Shown here piece by piece: positions 16,734 through 26,511 of a stretch of DNA of 64,000 nt. Made by a program: the position numbers and the translations under genes. Source of the DNA: CALMEC01 sp964531025 (lineage in GTDB: Bacteria > Actinomycetota > Thermoleophilia > Miltoncostaeales > Miltoncostaeaceae). How positions within the stretch are numbered: position 1 is the stretch's first letter; every line of letters starts with the position of its first letter. The notes under the pieces were generated by a model, which saw only the letters and a list, made by a program, of their open reading frames with translations, was not told the origin of the DNA and did no database searches. The stretch covers positions 62,001 to 126,000 of the forward strand of contig CAZHDY010000002.1 of assembly GCA_964531025.1 (NCBI GenBank), written 5' to 3'.

Positions 16734-18356
16734 ATGCCCGAGCAAGATGTGAGATACGTGTTCGTGACCGGGGGCGTGGTGTCCGGTCTCGGCAAGGGGA
16801 TCACCGCCGCCTCGCTCGGCGCGCTCCTCAAGGCCCGCGGCGTCAGCGTGTCGATGCAGAAGTGCGATCCGTACCTCAACGTCGACCCCGGCACGATGAG
16901 CCCCTATCAGCACGGTGAGGTGTTCGTCACCGAGGACGGGGCCGAGACCGACCTGGACCTGGGCCACTACGAACGGTTCATCGACGAGAACCTCACACGC
17001 GCCTCCAACGTGACGACCGGCGCCATCTACGACTCGGTCATCAAGAAGGAGCGCCGCGGCGACTATCTGGGCGCCACAGTGCAGGTCATCCCGCACATCA
17101 CCAACGCCATCAAGGACCGCATCCGCAAGGCCGGCGCGGCATCCAACGCCGACGTGGTCATCGTCGAGATCGGCGGCACCGTCGGCGACATCGAGTCGCT
17201 GCCGTTCCTCGAGTCCATCCGTCAGCTGAGGATCGAGCTCGGCCGGGACAACGTGGTGTTCATCCACGTCACCCTCGTGCCGTTCCTCGGTTTCGTCGGT
17301 GAACTCAAGACGAAGACCACCCAGCACTCCGTGCAGGAGCTGCGGCGCATCGGAATCGAGCCGGACCTCCTCGTCCTGAGGTCGGACCGCGAGCTCACCG
17401 AGGGCGTCAAGGAGAAGATCGCCCTGCACGGTGGTATCCCGCCCGCCCATGTCATCTCGGCGACCGACGCCCCGGACATCTACGTGGTCCCGCTCCGCAT
17501 GGAGCAGGAGGGCCTCGACACCGTCGTCTGCAAGCTCCTCTCCCTCGACACCCCGCCGCCGGATCTCTCGGAGTGGCAGGAGTTCGCCGATCACATCGCC
17601 GCCTGCGAGGGCACCGTCCGCATCGGGCTGGTCGGGAAGTACGTGGCGCTCCACGACGCCTACCTCTCGGTGTCGGAGGCTCTGCGGCACGCCGCGATTC
17701 ACCACAGCGTCAACCTCGAGATCGACTGGATCGACTCGGACGACGATGATCTCATCGAACGCCTTGGGAAGGTCGACGGCATCCTGGTACCCGGCGGATT
17801 CGGCAGCCGCGGTATCGAGGGGAAGATCCGCGCCGCCGCCTACGCCCGCGAGAACGACGTGCCCTTCCTGGGCGTGTGCCTGGGCATGCAGATCGCGATC
17901 ATCGAGTACGCGCGCAACGTGGCCGGTATGGCCGGCGCCAACAGTCGCGAGTTCGATCCCGAGACCCCCTACCCCGTGATCGACCTCCTTCCCGAGCAGG
18001 AGGGGATCGAGGAGCTCGGCGGGACCATGCGACTGGGGGCCGACCCCGTGTCGGTGGTGCCGGGCACCCTGGGTCACACCCTCTATGGACAGAAGGACAC
18101 GATCTACGAGCGGCACCGTCACCGTTACGAGGTCAACCCCTCGTTGCGCGGGCGCGTCGAGGCGGCCGGGCTCGTCGTTTCGGGTCATTCCCCCAACGCC
18201 CGCCTGGTCGAGATGATCGAGCTGCCGTCACACCGCTGGTTCATGGCCTCGCAGTTCCACCCCGAGTTCAAGAGCCGCCCGTCCAAGCCGGCACCGCTGT
18301 TCCGCGATTTCGTGGGTGCCGCCATCGGCGCGCACATCACCAGCGTCTCGTCATAG
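16734..18356 (+). CDS. pyrG: CTP synthase
   Basis: 540 residues, standard length. ATP-dependent amination of UTP to CTP using glutamine. The N-terminal synthase domain starts with YVFVTGGVVSGLGKGITAASLG and has the MSPYQHGEVFVTEDGAETDLDLGHYERF blocks. The C-terminal class I glutamine amidotransferase domain carries the nucleophile Cys in FLGVCLGMQ and the His-Glu pair in QFHPEFKS. The ATG at 16734 has a good upstream AGGAG. It is the first gene of a four-gene run to 20833. Confidence 0.97.
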   Translation: MPEQDVRYVFVTGGVVSGLGKGITAASLGALLKARGVSVSMQKCDPYLNVDPGTMSPYQHGEVFVTEDGAETDLDLGHYERFIDENLTRASNVTTGAIYDSVIKKERRGDYLGATVQVIPHITNAIKDRIRKAGAASNADVVIVEIGGTVGDIESLPFLESIRQLRIELGRDNVVFIHVTLVPFLGFVGELKTKTTQHSVQELRRIGIEPDLLVLRSDRELTEGVKEKIALHGGIPPAHVISATDAPDIYVVPLRMEQEGLDTVVCKLLSLDTPPPDLSEWQEFADHIAACEGTVRIGLVGKYVALHDAYLSVSEALRHAAIHHSVNLEIDWIDSDDDDLIERLGKVDGILVPGGFGSRGIEGKIRAAAYARENDVPFLGVCLGMQIAIIEYARNVAGMAGANSREFDPETPYPVIDLLPEQEGIEELGGTMRLGADPVSVVPGTLGHTLYGQKDTIYERHRHRYEVNPSLRGRVEAAGLVVSGHSPNARLVEMIELPSHRWFMASQFHPEFKSRPSKPAPLFRDFVGAAIGAHITSVSS

Positions 18357-18360
18357 ATTG

Positions 18361-19491
18361 ATGCCCGACATGACGACACTGCCGCGCGTTGCGGCACTCA
18401 TGGCCGAGCTGTGCGCCATCCCCTCCCCGTCGCGACAGGAACAGCGGGTGGCAGGCGCCGTCCGCGACATCCTGCGCGACCTGGGTGCCTCCGTCACCGA
18501 GGATGACGCCGCGCAGGCCATCCCGGCCGGCTGTGGCAACATCGTCGCCCGTTTCCCGGCCACCGCCCCCGGACGCCCCGTCGCCCTGTGCGCGCACCTC
18601 GACACGGTTCCCAACCACGGCCCGATCGACGTCGTGGTGCAGGACGGGTTCCTCACGAACGCCCACGACGACATCCTCGGCGGTGACAACAAGGCCGCCG
18701 TTGCCGCCATCATCGAGGCCGCCCGGCGCGTGCAGGAGGAGGATCTTCCCCATCCGGGTCTCGAGCTGATCTTCACCCCCTGCGAGGAGATCGGCCTACG
18801 TGGGGCCGCCCACCTCGATCCCTCGCAGATCACCGCCGAGACGGTCTTCGTCTTCGACCACACCGGCCCCATCGGTGGCATCGTCACGCAGGCGCCGTCG
18901 CTTCGGAAGATCCACGCGACGTTCGTGGGCCGCACGGCGCACGCGGGTATCCAGCCCGAGAAGGGACGCAGCGCCATCATCGCGGCGTCGCGCGCCATCG
19001 CGCGCATGTCACTCGGACGCATCGACGACGGAACCACCGCCAACATCGGCACGATCACCGGCGGCACCGCGACCAACGTGATCGCCGAGCGCTGCGAGAT
19101 CACCGCGGAGGCCCGCAGCCTGGACGACGCGGTGCTGTCCCAGCAGATCATGGACATGCTGGACGCGCTCACCTGGGCCGCCACCGAGACCGAGGTCGAC
19201 CTCGAGACCCGCGTGGTCACCGAGTTCACCGGCTACCGCCTGCCGGCCAACGACCGCGGCCTGTCGCTCGCTCGGAAGGCGCTCGCCGCCTGCGGCCTCA
19301 CCCCGCACGACGTGACGACCGGCGGTGGCGCCGACACCAACGCCTTCCGCGCCAACGGCCTGGCGTCCGTCAACCTCTGCAACGACATGGTCGACGTCCA
19401 CACCGGTTCCGAGCGCATCGCCGTCGAAAGCGTCGAACGCACGGTCGACGTGGCGCTCGCCCTCATCGCCGAGTCTCTCGACGCCGCATGA
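18361..19491 (+). CDS. M20 family metallopeptidase (PepT-like)
   Basis: 376 residues. Dizinc exopeptidase fold. Metal-site motifs: CAHLDTVP, GGDNKAAVA, the catalytic CEEIGLRGA, and VFDHTGPIG. A dimerisation insert lies around residues 185-290 with HAGIQPEKGRSA. It is closest to the tripeptidase-T-like subgroup of M20; the exact substrate is not proven. It starts 4 bp after the pyrG stop and overlaps the next gene by 4 nt. Confidence 0.88.
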   Translation: MPDMTTLPRVAALMAELCAIPSPSRQEQRVAGAVRDILRDLGASVTEDDAAQAIPAGCGNIVARFPATAPGRPVALCAHLDTVPNHGPIDVVVQDGFLTNAHDDILGGDNKAAVAAIIEAARRVQEEDLPHPGLELIFTPCEEIGLRGAAHLDPSQITAETVFVFDHTGPIGGIVTQAPSLRKIHATFVGRTAHAGIQPEKGRSAIIAASRAIARMSLGRIDDGTTANIGTITGGTATNVIAERCEITAEARSLDDAVLSQQIMDMLDALTWAATETEVDLETRVVTEFTGYRLPANDRGLSLARKALAACGLTPHDVTTGGGADTNAFRANGLASVNLCNDMVDVHTGSERIAVESVERTVDVALALIAESLDAA

Positions 19492-19967
19492 CAGCGCTCG
19501 CCTTCGTTTGCCTCGGCAACATCTGCCGATCGCCCACCGCCGCCGCAGTGATGCAGCAGTTGGTCGAGGAGGCCGGTCTCGAGAACCGGATTTCGGTCGA
19601 GAGCGCGGGCACGGCCGCCTGGCACATCGGAGAGGGCCCGGATCCACGCACCGCTGCCGCAGCGGCGCAGCGTGGGATTCCCATGCGACATGTGGCCCAG
19701 CAGTTCACCTCACCGGACTTCGAGCGCTTCGACCTCGTCCTGGCGATGGACCACGACAACGTGGAGGTCCTCCAGCGGATCGCCCCCGACGACAGGGCAC
19801 TCGCCAAGATCCATCTGCTTCGCGACTTCGATCCGGAGAGCCCGGCGGGGGCGATCGTCCCGGACCCCTACTACGGGGGCCCCGCGGGGTTCGAGGAGGT
19901 GATCGACCTCACCCGAGCGGCGTGTCAGGCACTGCTTCGACGAATCGTGGCGGGTGAGGTCCCGTGA
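19488..19967 (+). CDS. Low-molecular-weight protein tyrosine phosphatase family
   Basis: 159 residues. The catalytic P-loop CLGNICRSP is at about residues 8-16, and the acid/base Asp is in DPYYGG near residue 127. The usual role is phosphotyrosine dephosphorylation. Members of this family can also act on ketosamine phosphates: human LMW-PTP-A is reported to dephosphorylate ribulosamine 5-phosphate. The 4-nt overlap with a fructosamine-kinase homologue makes a deglycation role plausible (inference). Confidence 0.92.
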   Translation: MTALAFVCLGNICRSPTAAAVMQQLVEEAGLENRISVESAGTAAWHIGEGPDPRTAAAAAQRGIPMRHVAQQFTSPDFERFDLVLAMDHDNVEVLQRIAPDDRALAKIHLLRDFDPESPAGAIVPDPYYGGPAGFEEVIDLTRAACQALLRRIVAGEVP

Positions 19968-20833
19968 GGCCGGATCTCGCGGCGACCATCGCACGGGATC
20001 TCGGCTCACCCATCGCCGAGGCCTTCCCAATGGGGGGCGGCAGCATCGCCGCCACCGTCCGCGCCGTCCTCGGCGACGGTCGGACTATCGTCATCAAGCA
20101 TCACGAGGACCCGACGCCGGGCATGTTCACCGGCGAGGCCCACGGACTCACGTGGCTGGCCGTCGACGGTGGTCCACGCGTCCCCGAGGTCCTCGCCGTC
20201 CGCGACGAGCCGCCCGGATACCTGGCGATGGAGTTCATCCCCTCTGGCTCGGCCGGCGACCGGGCCGATGTCGCCATGGGGCGTGCCCTCGCCACGATGC
20301 ACCGCGCCGCGCCTCCCTCGTTCGGACTGGACCGGCCGAATCAGCTGGCCACCATCGACATGGACAACACGCCATGCGATCGCTGGGCTGACTTCCTCCG
20401 TGACCGGCGGATCATTCCCCTCGCCCGCCGTGCAATCGAGACCGGCACGATCAACAACGCCCTGGCGCGCGGTCTCGATCGCCTCTGCCGTGATCTGGAC
20501 GGCCTGGTCGGGCCGGACGAGCCGCCCGCCCGACTGCACGGTGACCTGTGGGGCGGCAACGCGATGACCGACTCGCGCGGTCGTCCGGTGGTCCTCGATC
20601 CGGCCGTCTACGGCGGCCACCGCGAGATCGACCTGGCCATGATGCGGCTGTTCGGCGGGTTCGGCCCGTCCGTCTTCGCCGCGTACGACGAGGTGCACCC
20701 GCTGGCCCCAGGCTATGACGAGCGCGTCGCCCTCAACCAGGTCATCCCCCTCCTGGTCCACGTGATCCTCTTCGGATCAGGGTATGTGAGCCGCCTGCGG
20801 GCCGCCGTGGAGCGCTACGTGCCGGTGCGATAG
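19964..20833 (+). CDS. Fructosamine/ribulosamine kinase family protein
   Basis: 289 residues. Aminoglycoside-phosphotransferase-like fold. The catalytic loop is LHGDLWGGN, followed by VVLDPAVYGGHREIDLAM with the metal Asp. The family-specific region IDMDNTPCDRWADFLRDRRI is present. Family enzymes phosphorylate the C3 hydroxyl of ketosamines on glycated proteins so that the adduct falls off; bacterial ones favour ribulosamine or erythrulosamine. The GTG start at 19964 overlaps the phosphatase stop (GTGA). Confidence 0.9.
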   Translation: MRPDLAATIARDLGSPIAEAFPMGGGSIAATVRAVLGDGRTIVIKHHEDPTPGMFTGEAHGLTWLAVDGGPRVPEVLAVRDEPPGYLAMEFIPSGSAGDRADVAMGRALATMHRAAPPSFGLDRPNQLATIDMDNTPCDRWADFLRDRRIIPLARRAIETGTINNALARGLDRLCRDLDGLVGPDEPPARLHGDLWGGNAMTDSRGRPVVLDPAVYGGHREIDLAMMRLFGGFGPSVFAAYDEVHPLAPGYDERVALNQVIPLLVHVILFGSGYVSRLRAAVERYVPVR

Positions 20834-20856
20834 ACAACCGTCGCGATGCGCTTCGT

Positions 20857-21033
20857 GCGCTTGCGGACAACCAAGCGTGTCGCACCCGGTGCCAGGCACC
20901 TTAACAGACACCGCTCCGACGGCACGAGGACAACTTCCTGCAAATCCAGGCTTTCCGAGGTCACGCGCAGACCGGTGTCCTGCCCGGTGCCAGGCACGCA
21001 GTGGGACACACGCCTTCCTGGACGAGCTGAAAG
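20857..21033 (+). repeat. Two-palindrome intergenic element, copy A
   Basis: Palindromes GGTGCCAGGCACC at 20888-20900 and GGTGCCAGGCAC at 20986-20997 start 98 nt apart. The CCTGCAAATC box is at 20937-20946, 49 nt from each. It is similar to copy B (26672-26858) over about 175 bp, including GCGTGTCGCACCC, CTTAAC, GACACCGCTCCG, GGCTTTCCGAGGTC and CGCCT(T/C)CT-type flanks, in the same orientation. A and B flank the large nuclease gene. Confidence 0.75.
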
Positions 21034-21132
21034 CACCCCCGCGACGCGGCTCGGAAGAGCTGGACGTCGGTCTCGACACGGACAACCGCTATCTGCACCG
21101 AGCGCACACGCCGCGCGTTCGCCGACAGGAAG

Positions 21133-21165
21133 CGAGGCCTCAGGCGCACAGCACCTGAGGCCTCG
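21133..21165 (-). terminator. Stem-loop terminator after the nuclease gene
   Basis: A perfect 12-bp stem (CGAGGCCTCAGG with CCTGAGGCCTCG) with a 9-nt loop, 61 bp past the nuclease stop. Only a weak T-rich tail (CTTCCTGT) follows on the minus strand. Confidence 0.6.
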
Positions 21166-21225
21166 CACGGGCCATCCGCCAAGAGACGTAGGGCGTCGCC
21201 TAAACCCCGTCTTCCATGACTCGCG

Positions 21226-24200
21226 TCATCGGGACACGCGGACCTTGATGGCGGGGGCGACGGCCTTCGCCACGTACGCGTCGCCACCGTAGCTCACCTG
21301 GACGGTCCTCATGCCGACCTTGACGCTCCGCGGGACCGCAATCGGCACGATGGCCTGCCCCTTTGCGGACAGCCGGACGATGCCGGTCCGGCCGGCGAAC
21401 CGAACGGTCACCGCCCCGGTGGGCCGTACCCCCTGAGCCGAAACGGTGACGCGGAATCGCGCCACGGCACCACGACGGACCACGCCGATGGGCTTGACCG
21501 TCACCTTCGCACCGGCCTTCACCACCGTCACCGTCACTCGTGCACTGGATGGCGCGAACGACGTCGATCCGGGAAGGTAGGCGATCGTCAGCGTGTGCCG
21601 ACCCGGTCGAAGTGACTTCGCCGGGAGAGTCAGGACGGCGGCGCCGTTCGTGAGGTGACGAGTGACCGTCCGGCCGCCGACGGTCGTCGAAACGCGACCG
21701 GTGGCGTTGGGACTCACGTTGACCGTCACACCCACGGTACGACCGTACGTCTGCCGCACCGCACCCACGACGACCGTTGTCGCCGTCGGTCCACCGGGGT
21801 TACCGGGGTCACCGGGGTCGCCGGGGTTACCAGGGTTGCCCGGATTGGTCGGCTCACGCTCGACAACCGTGACCGGTACCGGGACCTTCGTGCCGGTGGC
21901 GACACCGACCAGGGTCAGCTCGACGGCCCCTGGGGCGAGGTTCTCGGGCAGCACGACCGAGACCGTCGCGGTGCCGTAGTAGTCGAAGACGGCCGTGCCG
22001 ATCGTGTTGTCCAGTGTGACGCTGCCGAGGACGGTGTCCCCGAGCTTGACCTGAACGTCGGTGTCCTTGATGTCGTCGGCCGTGGACATGGTCCACGAGG
22101 AGACGTCGAACCTCACCGTGTCACCGGGCCGGTAGCCGGCCGGAGCGTCGGCCGGGAAGCCCACGCCCACCGCACGCTGGCTGTAGTCAACCTGCAGCGG
22201 CGCGTCCTTTGCGTGCGCGGCAAGGTAGTCCACCATCGCGCTCAGGTCGATCTTTCCGGTGTCGGCCCTTCCCGTCCCCTTCGTGAACGCCCGGAAGTTG
22301 TCTCCGCCGGAGGCAAGGAACGAGTTCACCGTGACCGAGTACGTGGCGGTGGAATCGATCGCCGTGCCGTCCAGCCACATGCCGGTGATCCGATCCCCCT
22401 CGGGACGGGCCGGGTCGAAGGTGTAGGTGAAGCCCTTCGAGACACCGAGGCGCAGGAACGGACGACTCGGCACCGCACCAGCGGCGTCGCGCTGCCACTG
22501 CTGCTCCAGCACCTCCTTGATCATCGCTCCCGTGAGATCCATGTTCACCAGGGTGTTGGCGAACGGCTGGACCACCGCGGCCTGCTTGTACGTCAGGTCG
22601 CGGGCACCGCCGTTGACGGTGCCGCCCATGTCCGCGCGAAGGCCGCCCGGGTTCATGAACGCGATCTGCGCTGCCCCTGACTCCGGCTTCTCCGTGGCCC
22701 AGCGCTGGACCTCGGCGACCAGGTTGCTCAGCGTCGATTCGCCTCCGCGGTTCTCGGTCGTTCCGTCGGCGAGCTTGGCCCGATTGAACGGCGCCGCGAT
22801 CTGACCCAGAACCTGGGCTCCGAGCACATCGGCCTGCGCGACGGCATCGGCGACGATCTGGGCGACGTCGGGATCGGCCGGGGCCTCGTGCTGCGCGATC
22901 GGGATGATCACCTGCGTGACAGCCGTGACCTTGGCCGTGTTCTTGTCGTAGGTGAACACGAGCTGGTTCAGGTTCGTGCCGTACTGACCGGCCGACACGA
23001 CGGGTCGATCGTTAATGGTGCAGTTGTATGTGAGGTGGGTGTGAGCGGACACGATCGCGTCCACATCGGCAGAGGTGTTCTGTGCGATGTTGCCGAAGGT
23101 CGTTCCCGCATCGGTGAAACTGGGCGACGTGCAATCGGTCGAGGTCGCGCCCTCGTGCACCAGCGCAACCACGATGTCGGCGCCCCGCGCCCGAAGCGCC
23201 GCCGCCTCGGCATTGACCGAGTCGACGATGTCGGTGACCTCGATTTCGGAGATGCCGTCCGGGCTCACCAACGAGGGCAGATCCTCGGTGACCGCACCCA
23301 CGAACCCGACCTCGACGCCATCCATCGTCTTGGTCCAGCTCGGCGGGACCGCGGGATCTCCGGTGCCACGCCTCCTGAGGTTCGCCGCGATGTACTCCCA
23401 CTGGGCGCCGCCGTCGGCCATGACACGGTTGATCAGGTCGTCGTAGCCCTGGTCGAGCTCGTGGTTGCCGACGGCCGACACCTCGAGGCCGGCGGCGTTG
23501 AGGACATCGATCGTCGGCTTGTCCTGCTGGATGAACGACTCGAAGGTCGATCCGCCGATCAGGTCACCCGGGGACACGAAGCTCGTGTTCGGGTTCTGCG
23601 CCCGCAGTGCCGCGACGACCCCGGCGAGCTTCGCCGCACCCGCCTCGGCTCCGTTCGGGCTGATTCGTCCGTGGAAGTCGTTCGTTGACAGGATCTGGAT
23701 GTCGGTGGTGTCGGACGCCGGTGCGGCGATACCGACGACAGCCGGGTTGTGGTCGGAGGCGCTGTACGCCGCGTCGGCGTACAGGTTCGCCGCGTTGTAG
23801 TTGTACCGGCTGTACTGCTGGAAGACCGTCTCGTTCGCGTTGATCTCCCAGATATCGACGCCGGCCGACATCGCGGCCGCAGCCGGGTTGGCCAGCACGT
23901 GGTCCAGCGATCCCGACTGCCCGTCGAAGCTGTAGCTGTACTTGCCCTCGGCGACCAACGGCTGGTAGCCGGCACCGGAGAGAACCTGGATCGGATCCTC
24001 CTGCGAGTAGGCGTTGAAGTCGCCGGTCAGGAACACAGCGGCCACGTCGCGATCCGTCGAGAACTGTTCCGCGTAGGCCCGGAGGGCCTCCGCCTGGGCG
24101 GTTCGATCGGGGTTCGCGTTCCCCTGGCCCGTGCCGTCATCGACGCCTGAGCCCTTCGACTTGAAGTGATTCGCGATGACGGCGAAGCGGCTGTTGGCCG

Positions 24201-26511
24201 CGCCGCCGACGGGGCGGAACACCGCCGCGAACGGTTCGCGTGCGTTGTCGAATGCCGGGATGCCGAACAGCATGTCGGCGTCACCGACCACCTCGACCGT
24301 GGCGGGCTTGTAGATGAAGCCGGTGCGGATCACGTCCTGCGACGCGTTCGCCGGATCGGAGGCCGACACCGGCGACCGGACGTAGTCCCACGTGCCGGGT
24401 CCCGCGCTCGCGTTCAGAGCGGTGACGAGCGCCGCGACCGCCTCGTCACGGTCGTGACCGTCGACGACGAGGCTGTTCTCGATCTCCTCGAGTGAGACGA
24501 CATCCGCATCCAGAGCGTTGATCGCGTTGACGATCTTGGCCTGCTGGCGCAGGAAGCTCGCCTCGTTCCAGGCACCGCGCGGACCGTTGCCGGGGCACTG
24601 ATTCACCGCGATCGGGTTGCCCTCGCGATCGTTGTACGAGGTGCAGCCGCCGTAGTCGACGCCCAGCGTCGTGAAGTAGTTCAGGACGTTGAACGTGGCG
24701 AGCTTGACGTCGCCACCGACCGCCGCGGGAGCCGCGGGGCGGTTCTGTTCGAAGCTGACGCTGTCCGCTCCGTCATCGGCGACCTGCGAGGTCGGCTGCA
24801 CCTTCCAGCCGAACCGGTAGTCGAGGACGACGGGCTCGTTGAATGTGACGGCGGCTCCGACCCGCACCTGGTTCGTCGGGGTGAACCAGGGGAACGGCGT
24901 GTTCATGCCGCCCGCGGTGTTGGCGGTGTTCCAGTAGGTCGTGCTGGACCCGTCGTCGAGGACGACGCGGTGGGCGTTGTTGTACGCGACACGTGCCTGG
25001 ATGTCGGCGGTCGCCTGGGCGTCGATGACCTCGGTCGGCGTCACCAGCGGCTCCGTGCTGTTCGCCGCCAGGCCGATCTCACCGAAGAAGCTGCTGCTTC
25101 CGCTGTTCGGCGGGTTGAACGCCGAGCCGTCGTAGACGTCGGTCACCGTGTAGCTCGCGGTGGGCCGGAACAACTCGCCTTCGGCCGCCTCGCGAGCGGC
25201 TTCGAGCGCGGATCCGGTGAGGCAGGAGGTACCGGGAAGCTCACAGTCGGTTCCCGGGATGACCGCCTTCGGCATAACCGTCCCGAGCGAGGTGATCTCG
25301 GCGACGCCACCGGCCTGCGGTGAGATCTGCGTGAGCCCGTTGAACTCTCCGATTGTGCCGGTGACGCGGACCGAGTCACCGATATCGAGCCCGGCCGGGA
25401 TGTTCTGCGGGGAACCCGCGTAGACGAAGATCGCGTCGGATGCATCGGGCGTGTCAGGACCGGGCGTCTGGATGTAGAAACCGTTGAAGCCGCCGGTGCG
25501 GTAGATGGCGGTGACGACGGCCTCGACCGTACGTGTCTGCCCCACGAGGGGTGAGGCGGCTCCGGTACCTTGGATCTCGGCGATCGGGGTCGGGGCGGCG
25601 GCATCGAAGACATCGATGACGAACTCAGAGGTCGCCGTCGCAGCGGCCGCATCTGTCGCGGTGACGGTAACGGTGGTCGTGCCGATCGTCGTCGGGGTTC
25701 CGGTGATCTCGGTTCCCGAGAGCGACAGGCCCGCCGGCAGCGCGGTGGTCGTGAAGGTGTAGGGCGCCGTGCCGCCGCTCGCGGTGAGGGTCAGCGGCGG
25801 GATGGCTGCGCCCACCGGATAGCTCCGGTCACCGGGGTCGGTCGCTGTCAGCTCGGTGCTCTCCACATCGGACGAGTTCGCCGGGGTCGGACCACCCGCG
25901 GTGAAGTCCGCTCCGTTGTCATTGGTGTCGACGTGCGTGGCGTTCCGCGCGATCGAGGTCGTGTTGCTGGGAGCCGATGCCGGCGCGGCGCCCTCGTACG
26001 AGGCTGCGTCGGGACCGAAGCCGACGAAGTCCACGACGTTCTCCACCCCGGTGGCACCCGGAGTGATCGTCCCGGCCGGGAGGGCGCCCAGGGGCGTGCT
26101 CGTCTTTGTCAGCACGACCCGTCCCGCGGTAGCGCTCATGTTGATGGTTCCTGTCGCATCGGGAGCGGGGAGCGCCGACGCAGGGCTGGTCCCCGCACCG
26201 CCCTGAACCAGGTAGTGACCGTGAGCGGGCACCGATCCGGTGAGCGGGATAGTGCCCCCAGATCCGCCGGTGGCACTGAAGTACTGCACGGCCCAGCCGT
26301 CGACGGCGACGGGCGAGCCGGTGGGATTGAACAGCTCGACGAAGTCGTTGGAGTACGGCGCACCGGCGTTGCCGCCGCCACCGTAGACCTCATTGATGAC
26401 CAGGGCGTCCCCTGAGGGATCGGCCGACGCGAGCTGACTGAACAGCTGTAGACCACCGACGGCCACCACGACAGCTGCGGCGCCCGCAGCGATACGGCGC
26501 AAGGAGAGCAT
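21226..26511 (-). CDS. Giant exported nuclease/5'-nucleotidase with lamin-tail and Ig-like domains
   Basis: 1761 residues from the ATG at 26511. Domains in order: signal peptide 1-30 (ends ASADP); lamin-tail domain about 33-195 (INEVYGGGGNAGAPYSNDFVELFNP); putative Ig about 210-300; an OB-like segment about 305-400; endonuclease/exonuclease/phosphatase domain about 600-930 (ATFNVLNYF, SLEEIENS, LTGDFNAY, SDHNPAVVG), like the extracellular nuclease ExeM; calcineurin-type phosphoesterase about 938-1230 (STNDFHGR, SPGDLIGGS, GNHELDQG, SAHTHLTYN); 5'-nucleotidase C-terminal domain about 1237-1450; a Gly-Pro-rich linker near 1560; two Ig-like repeats to the end. It could cut extracellular DNA and strip phosphate from the nucleotides. 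There is no sortase motif or C-terminal anchor. Direct repeats flank it. Confidence 0.9.
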   Translation of the reverse strand: MLSLRRIAAGAAAVVVAVGGLQLFSQLASADPSGDALVINEVYGGGGNAGAPYSNDFVELFNPTGSPVAVDGWAVQYFSATGGSGGTIPLTGSVPAHGHYLVQGGAGTSPASALPAPDATGTINMSATAGRVVLTKTSTPLGALPAGTITPGATGVENVVDFVGFGPDAASYEGAAPASAPSNTTSIARNATHVDTNDNGADFTAGGPTPANSSDVESTELTATDPGDRSYPVGAAIPPLTLTASGGTAPYTFTTTALPAGLSLSGTEITGTPTTIGTTTVTVTATDAAAATATSEFVIDVFDAAAPTPIAEIQGTGAASPLVGQTRTVEAVVTAIYRTGGFNGFYIQTPGPDTPDASDAIFVYAGSPQNIPAGLDIGDSVRVTGTIGEFNGLTQISPQAGGVAEITSLGTVMPKAVIPGTDCELPGTSCLTGSALEAAREAAEGELFRPTASYTVTDVYDGSAFNPPNSGSSSFFGEIGLAANSTEPLVTPTEVIDAQATADIQARVAYNNAHRVVLDDGSSTTYWNTANTAGGMNTPFPWFTPTNQVRVGAAVTFNEPVVLDYRFGWKVQPTSQVADDGADSVSFEQNRPAAPAAVGGDVKLATFNVLNYFTTLGVDYGGCTSYNDREGNPIAVNQCPGNGPRGAWNEASFLRQQAKIVNAINALDADVVSLEEIENSLVVDGHDRDEAVAALVTALNASAGPGTWDYVRSPVSASDPANASQDVIRTGFIYKPATVEVVGDADMLFGIPAFDNAREPFAAVFRPVGGAANSRFAVIANHFKSKGSGVDDGTGQGNANPDRTAQAEALRAYAEQFSTDRDVAAVFLTGDFNAYSQEDPIQVLSGAGYQPLVAEGKYSYSFDGQSGSLDHVLANPAAAAMSAGVDIWEINANETVFQQYSRYNYNAANLYADAAYSASDHNPAVVGIAAPASDTTDIQILSTNDFHGRISPNGAEAGAAKLAGVVAALRAQNPNTSFVSPGDLIGGSTFESFIQQDKPTIDVLNAAGLEVSAVGNHELDQGYDDLINRVMADGGAQWEYIAANLRRRGTGDPAVPPSWTKTMDGVEVGFVGAVTEDLPSLVSPDGISEIEVTDIVDSVNAEAAALRARGADIVVALVHEGATSTDCTSPSFTDAGTTFGNIAQNTSADVDAIVSAHTHLTYNCTINDRPVVSAGQYGTNLNQLVFTYDKNTAKVTAVTQVIIPIAQHEAPADPDVAQIVADAVAQADVLGAQVLGQIAAPFNRAKLADGTTENRGGESTLSNLVAEVQRWATEKPESGAAQIAFMNPGGLRADMGGTVNGGARDLTYKQAAVVQPFANTLVNMDLTGAMIKEVLEQQWQRDAAGAVPSRPFLRLGVSKGFTYTFDPARPEGDRITGMWLDGTAIDSTATYSVTVNSFLASGGDNFRAFTKGTGRADTGKIDLSAMVDYLAAHAKDAPLQVDYSQRAVGVGFPADAPAGYRPGDTVRFDVSSWTMSTADDIKDTDVQVKLGDTVLGSVTLDNTIGTAVFDYYGTATVSVVLPENLAPGAVELTLVGVATGTKVPVPVTVVEREPTNPGNPGNPGDPGDPGNPGGPTATTVVVGAVRQTYGRTVGVTVNVSPNATGRVSTTVGGRTVTRHLTNGAAVLTLPAKSLRPGRHTLTIAYLPGSTSFAPSSARVTVTVVKAGAKVTVKPIGVVRRGAVARFRVTVSAQGVRPTGAVTVRFAGRTGIVRLSAKGQAIVPIAVPRSVKVGMRTVQVSYGGDAYVAKAVAPAIKVRVSR

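Larger units (their letters stand above)
20834..21225. other. 392-bp intergenic region holding repeat copy A and a terminator
   Basis: No gene is supported. The two small open frames here translate only the repeat. Contents are repeat element A (20857-21033) and a strong stem-loop (21133-21165). Confidence 0.6.

Noticed and set aside
20857..21033. Small open frames over the repeats at 20.9 kb and 26.7 kb that give similar peptides
   Set aside because: The similarity is explained by the DNA repeat; the frames differ in start, end and framing, and no ribosome-binding site is seen.
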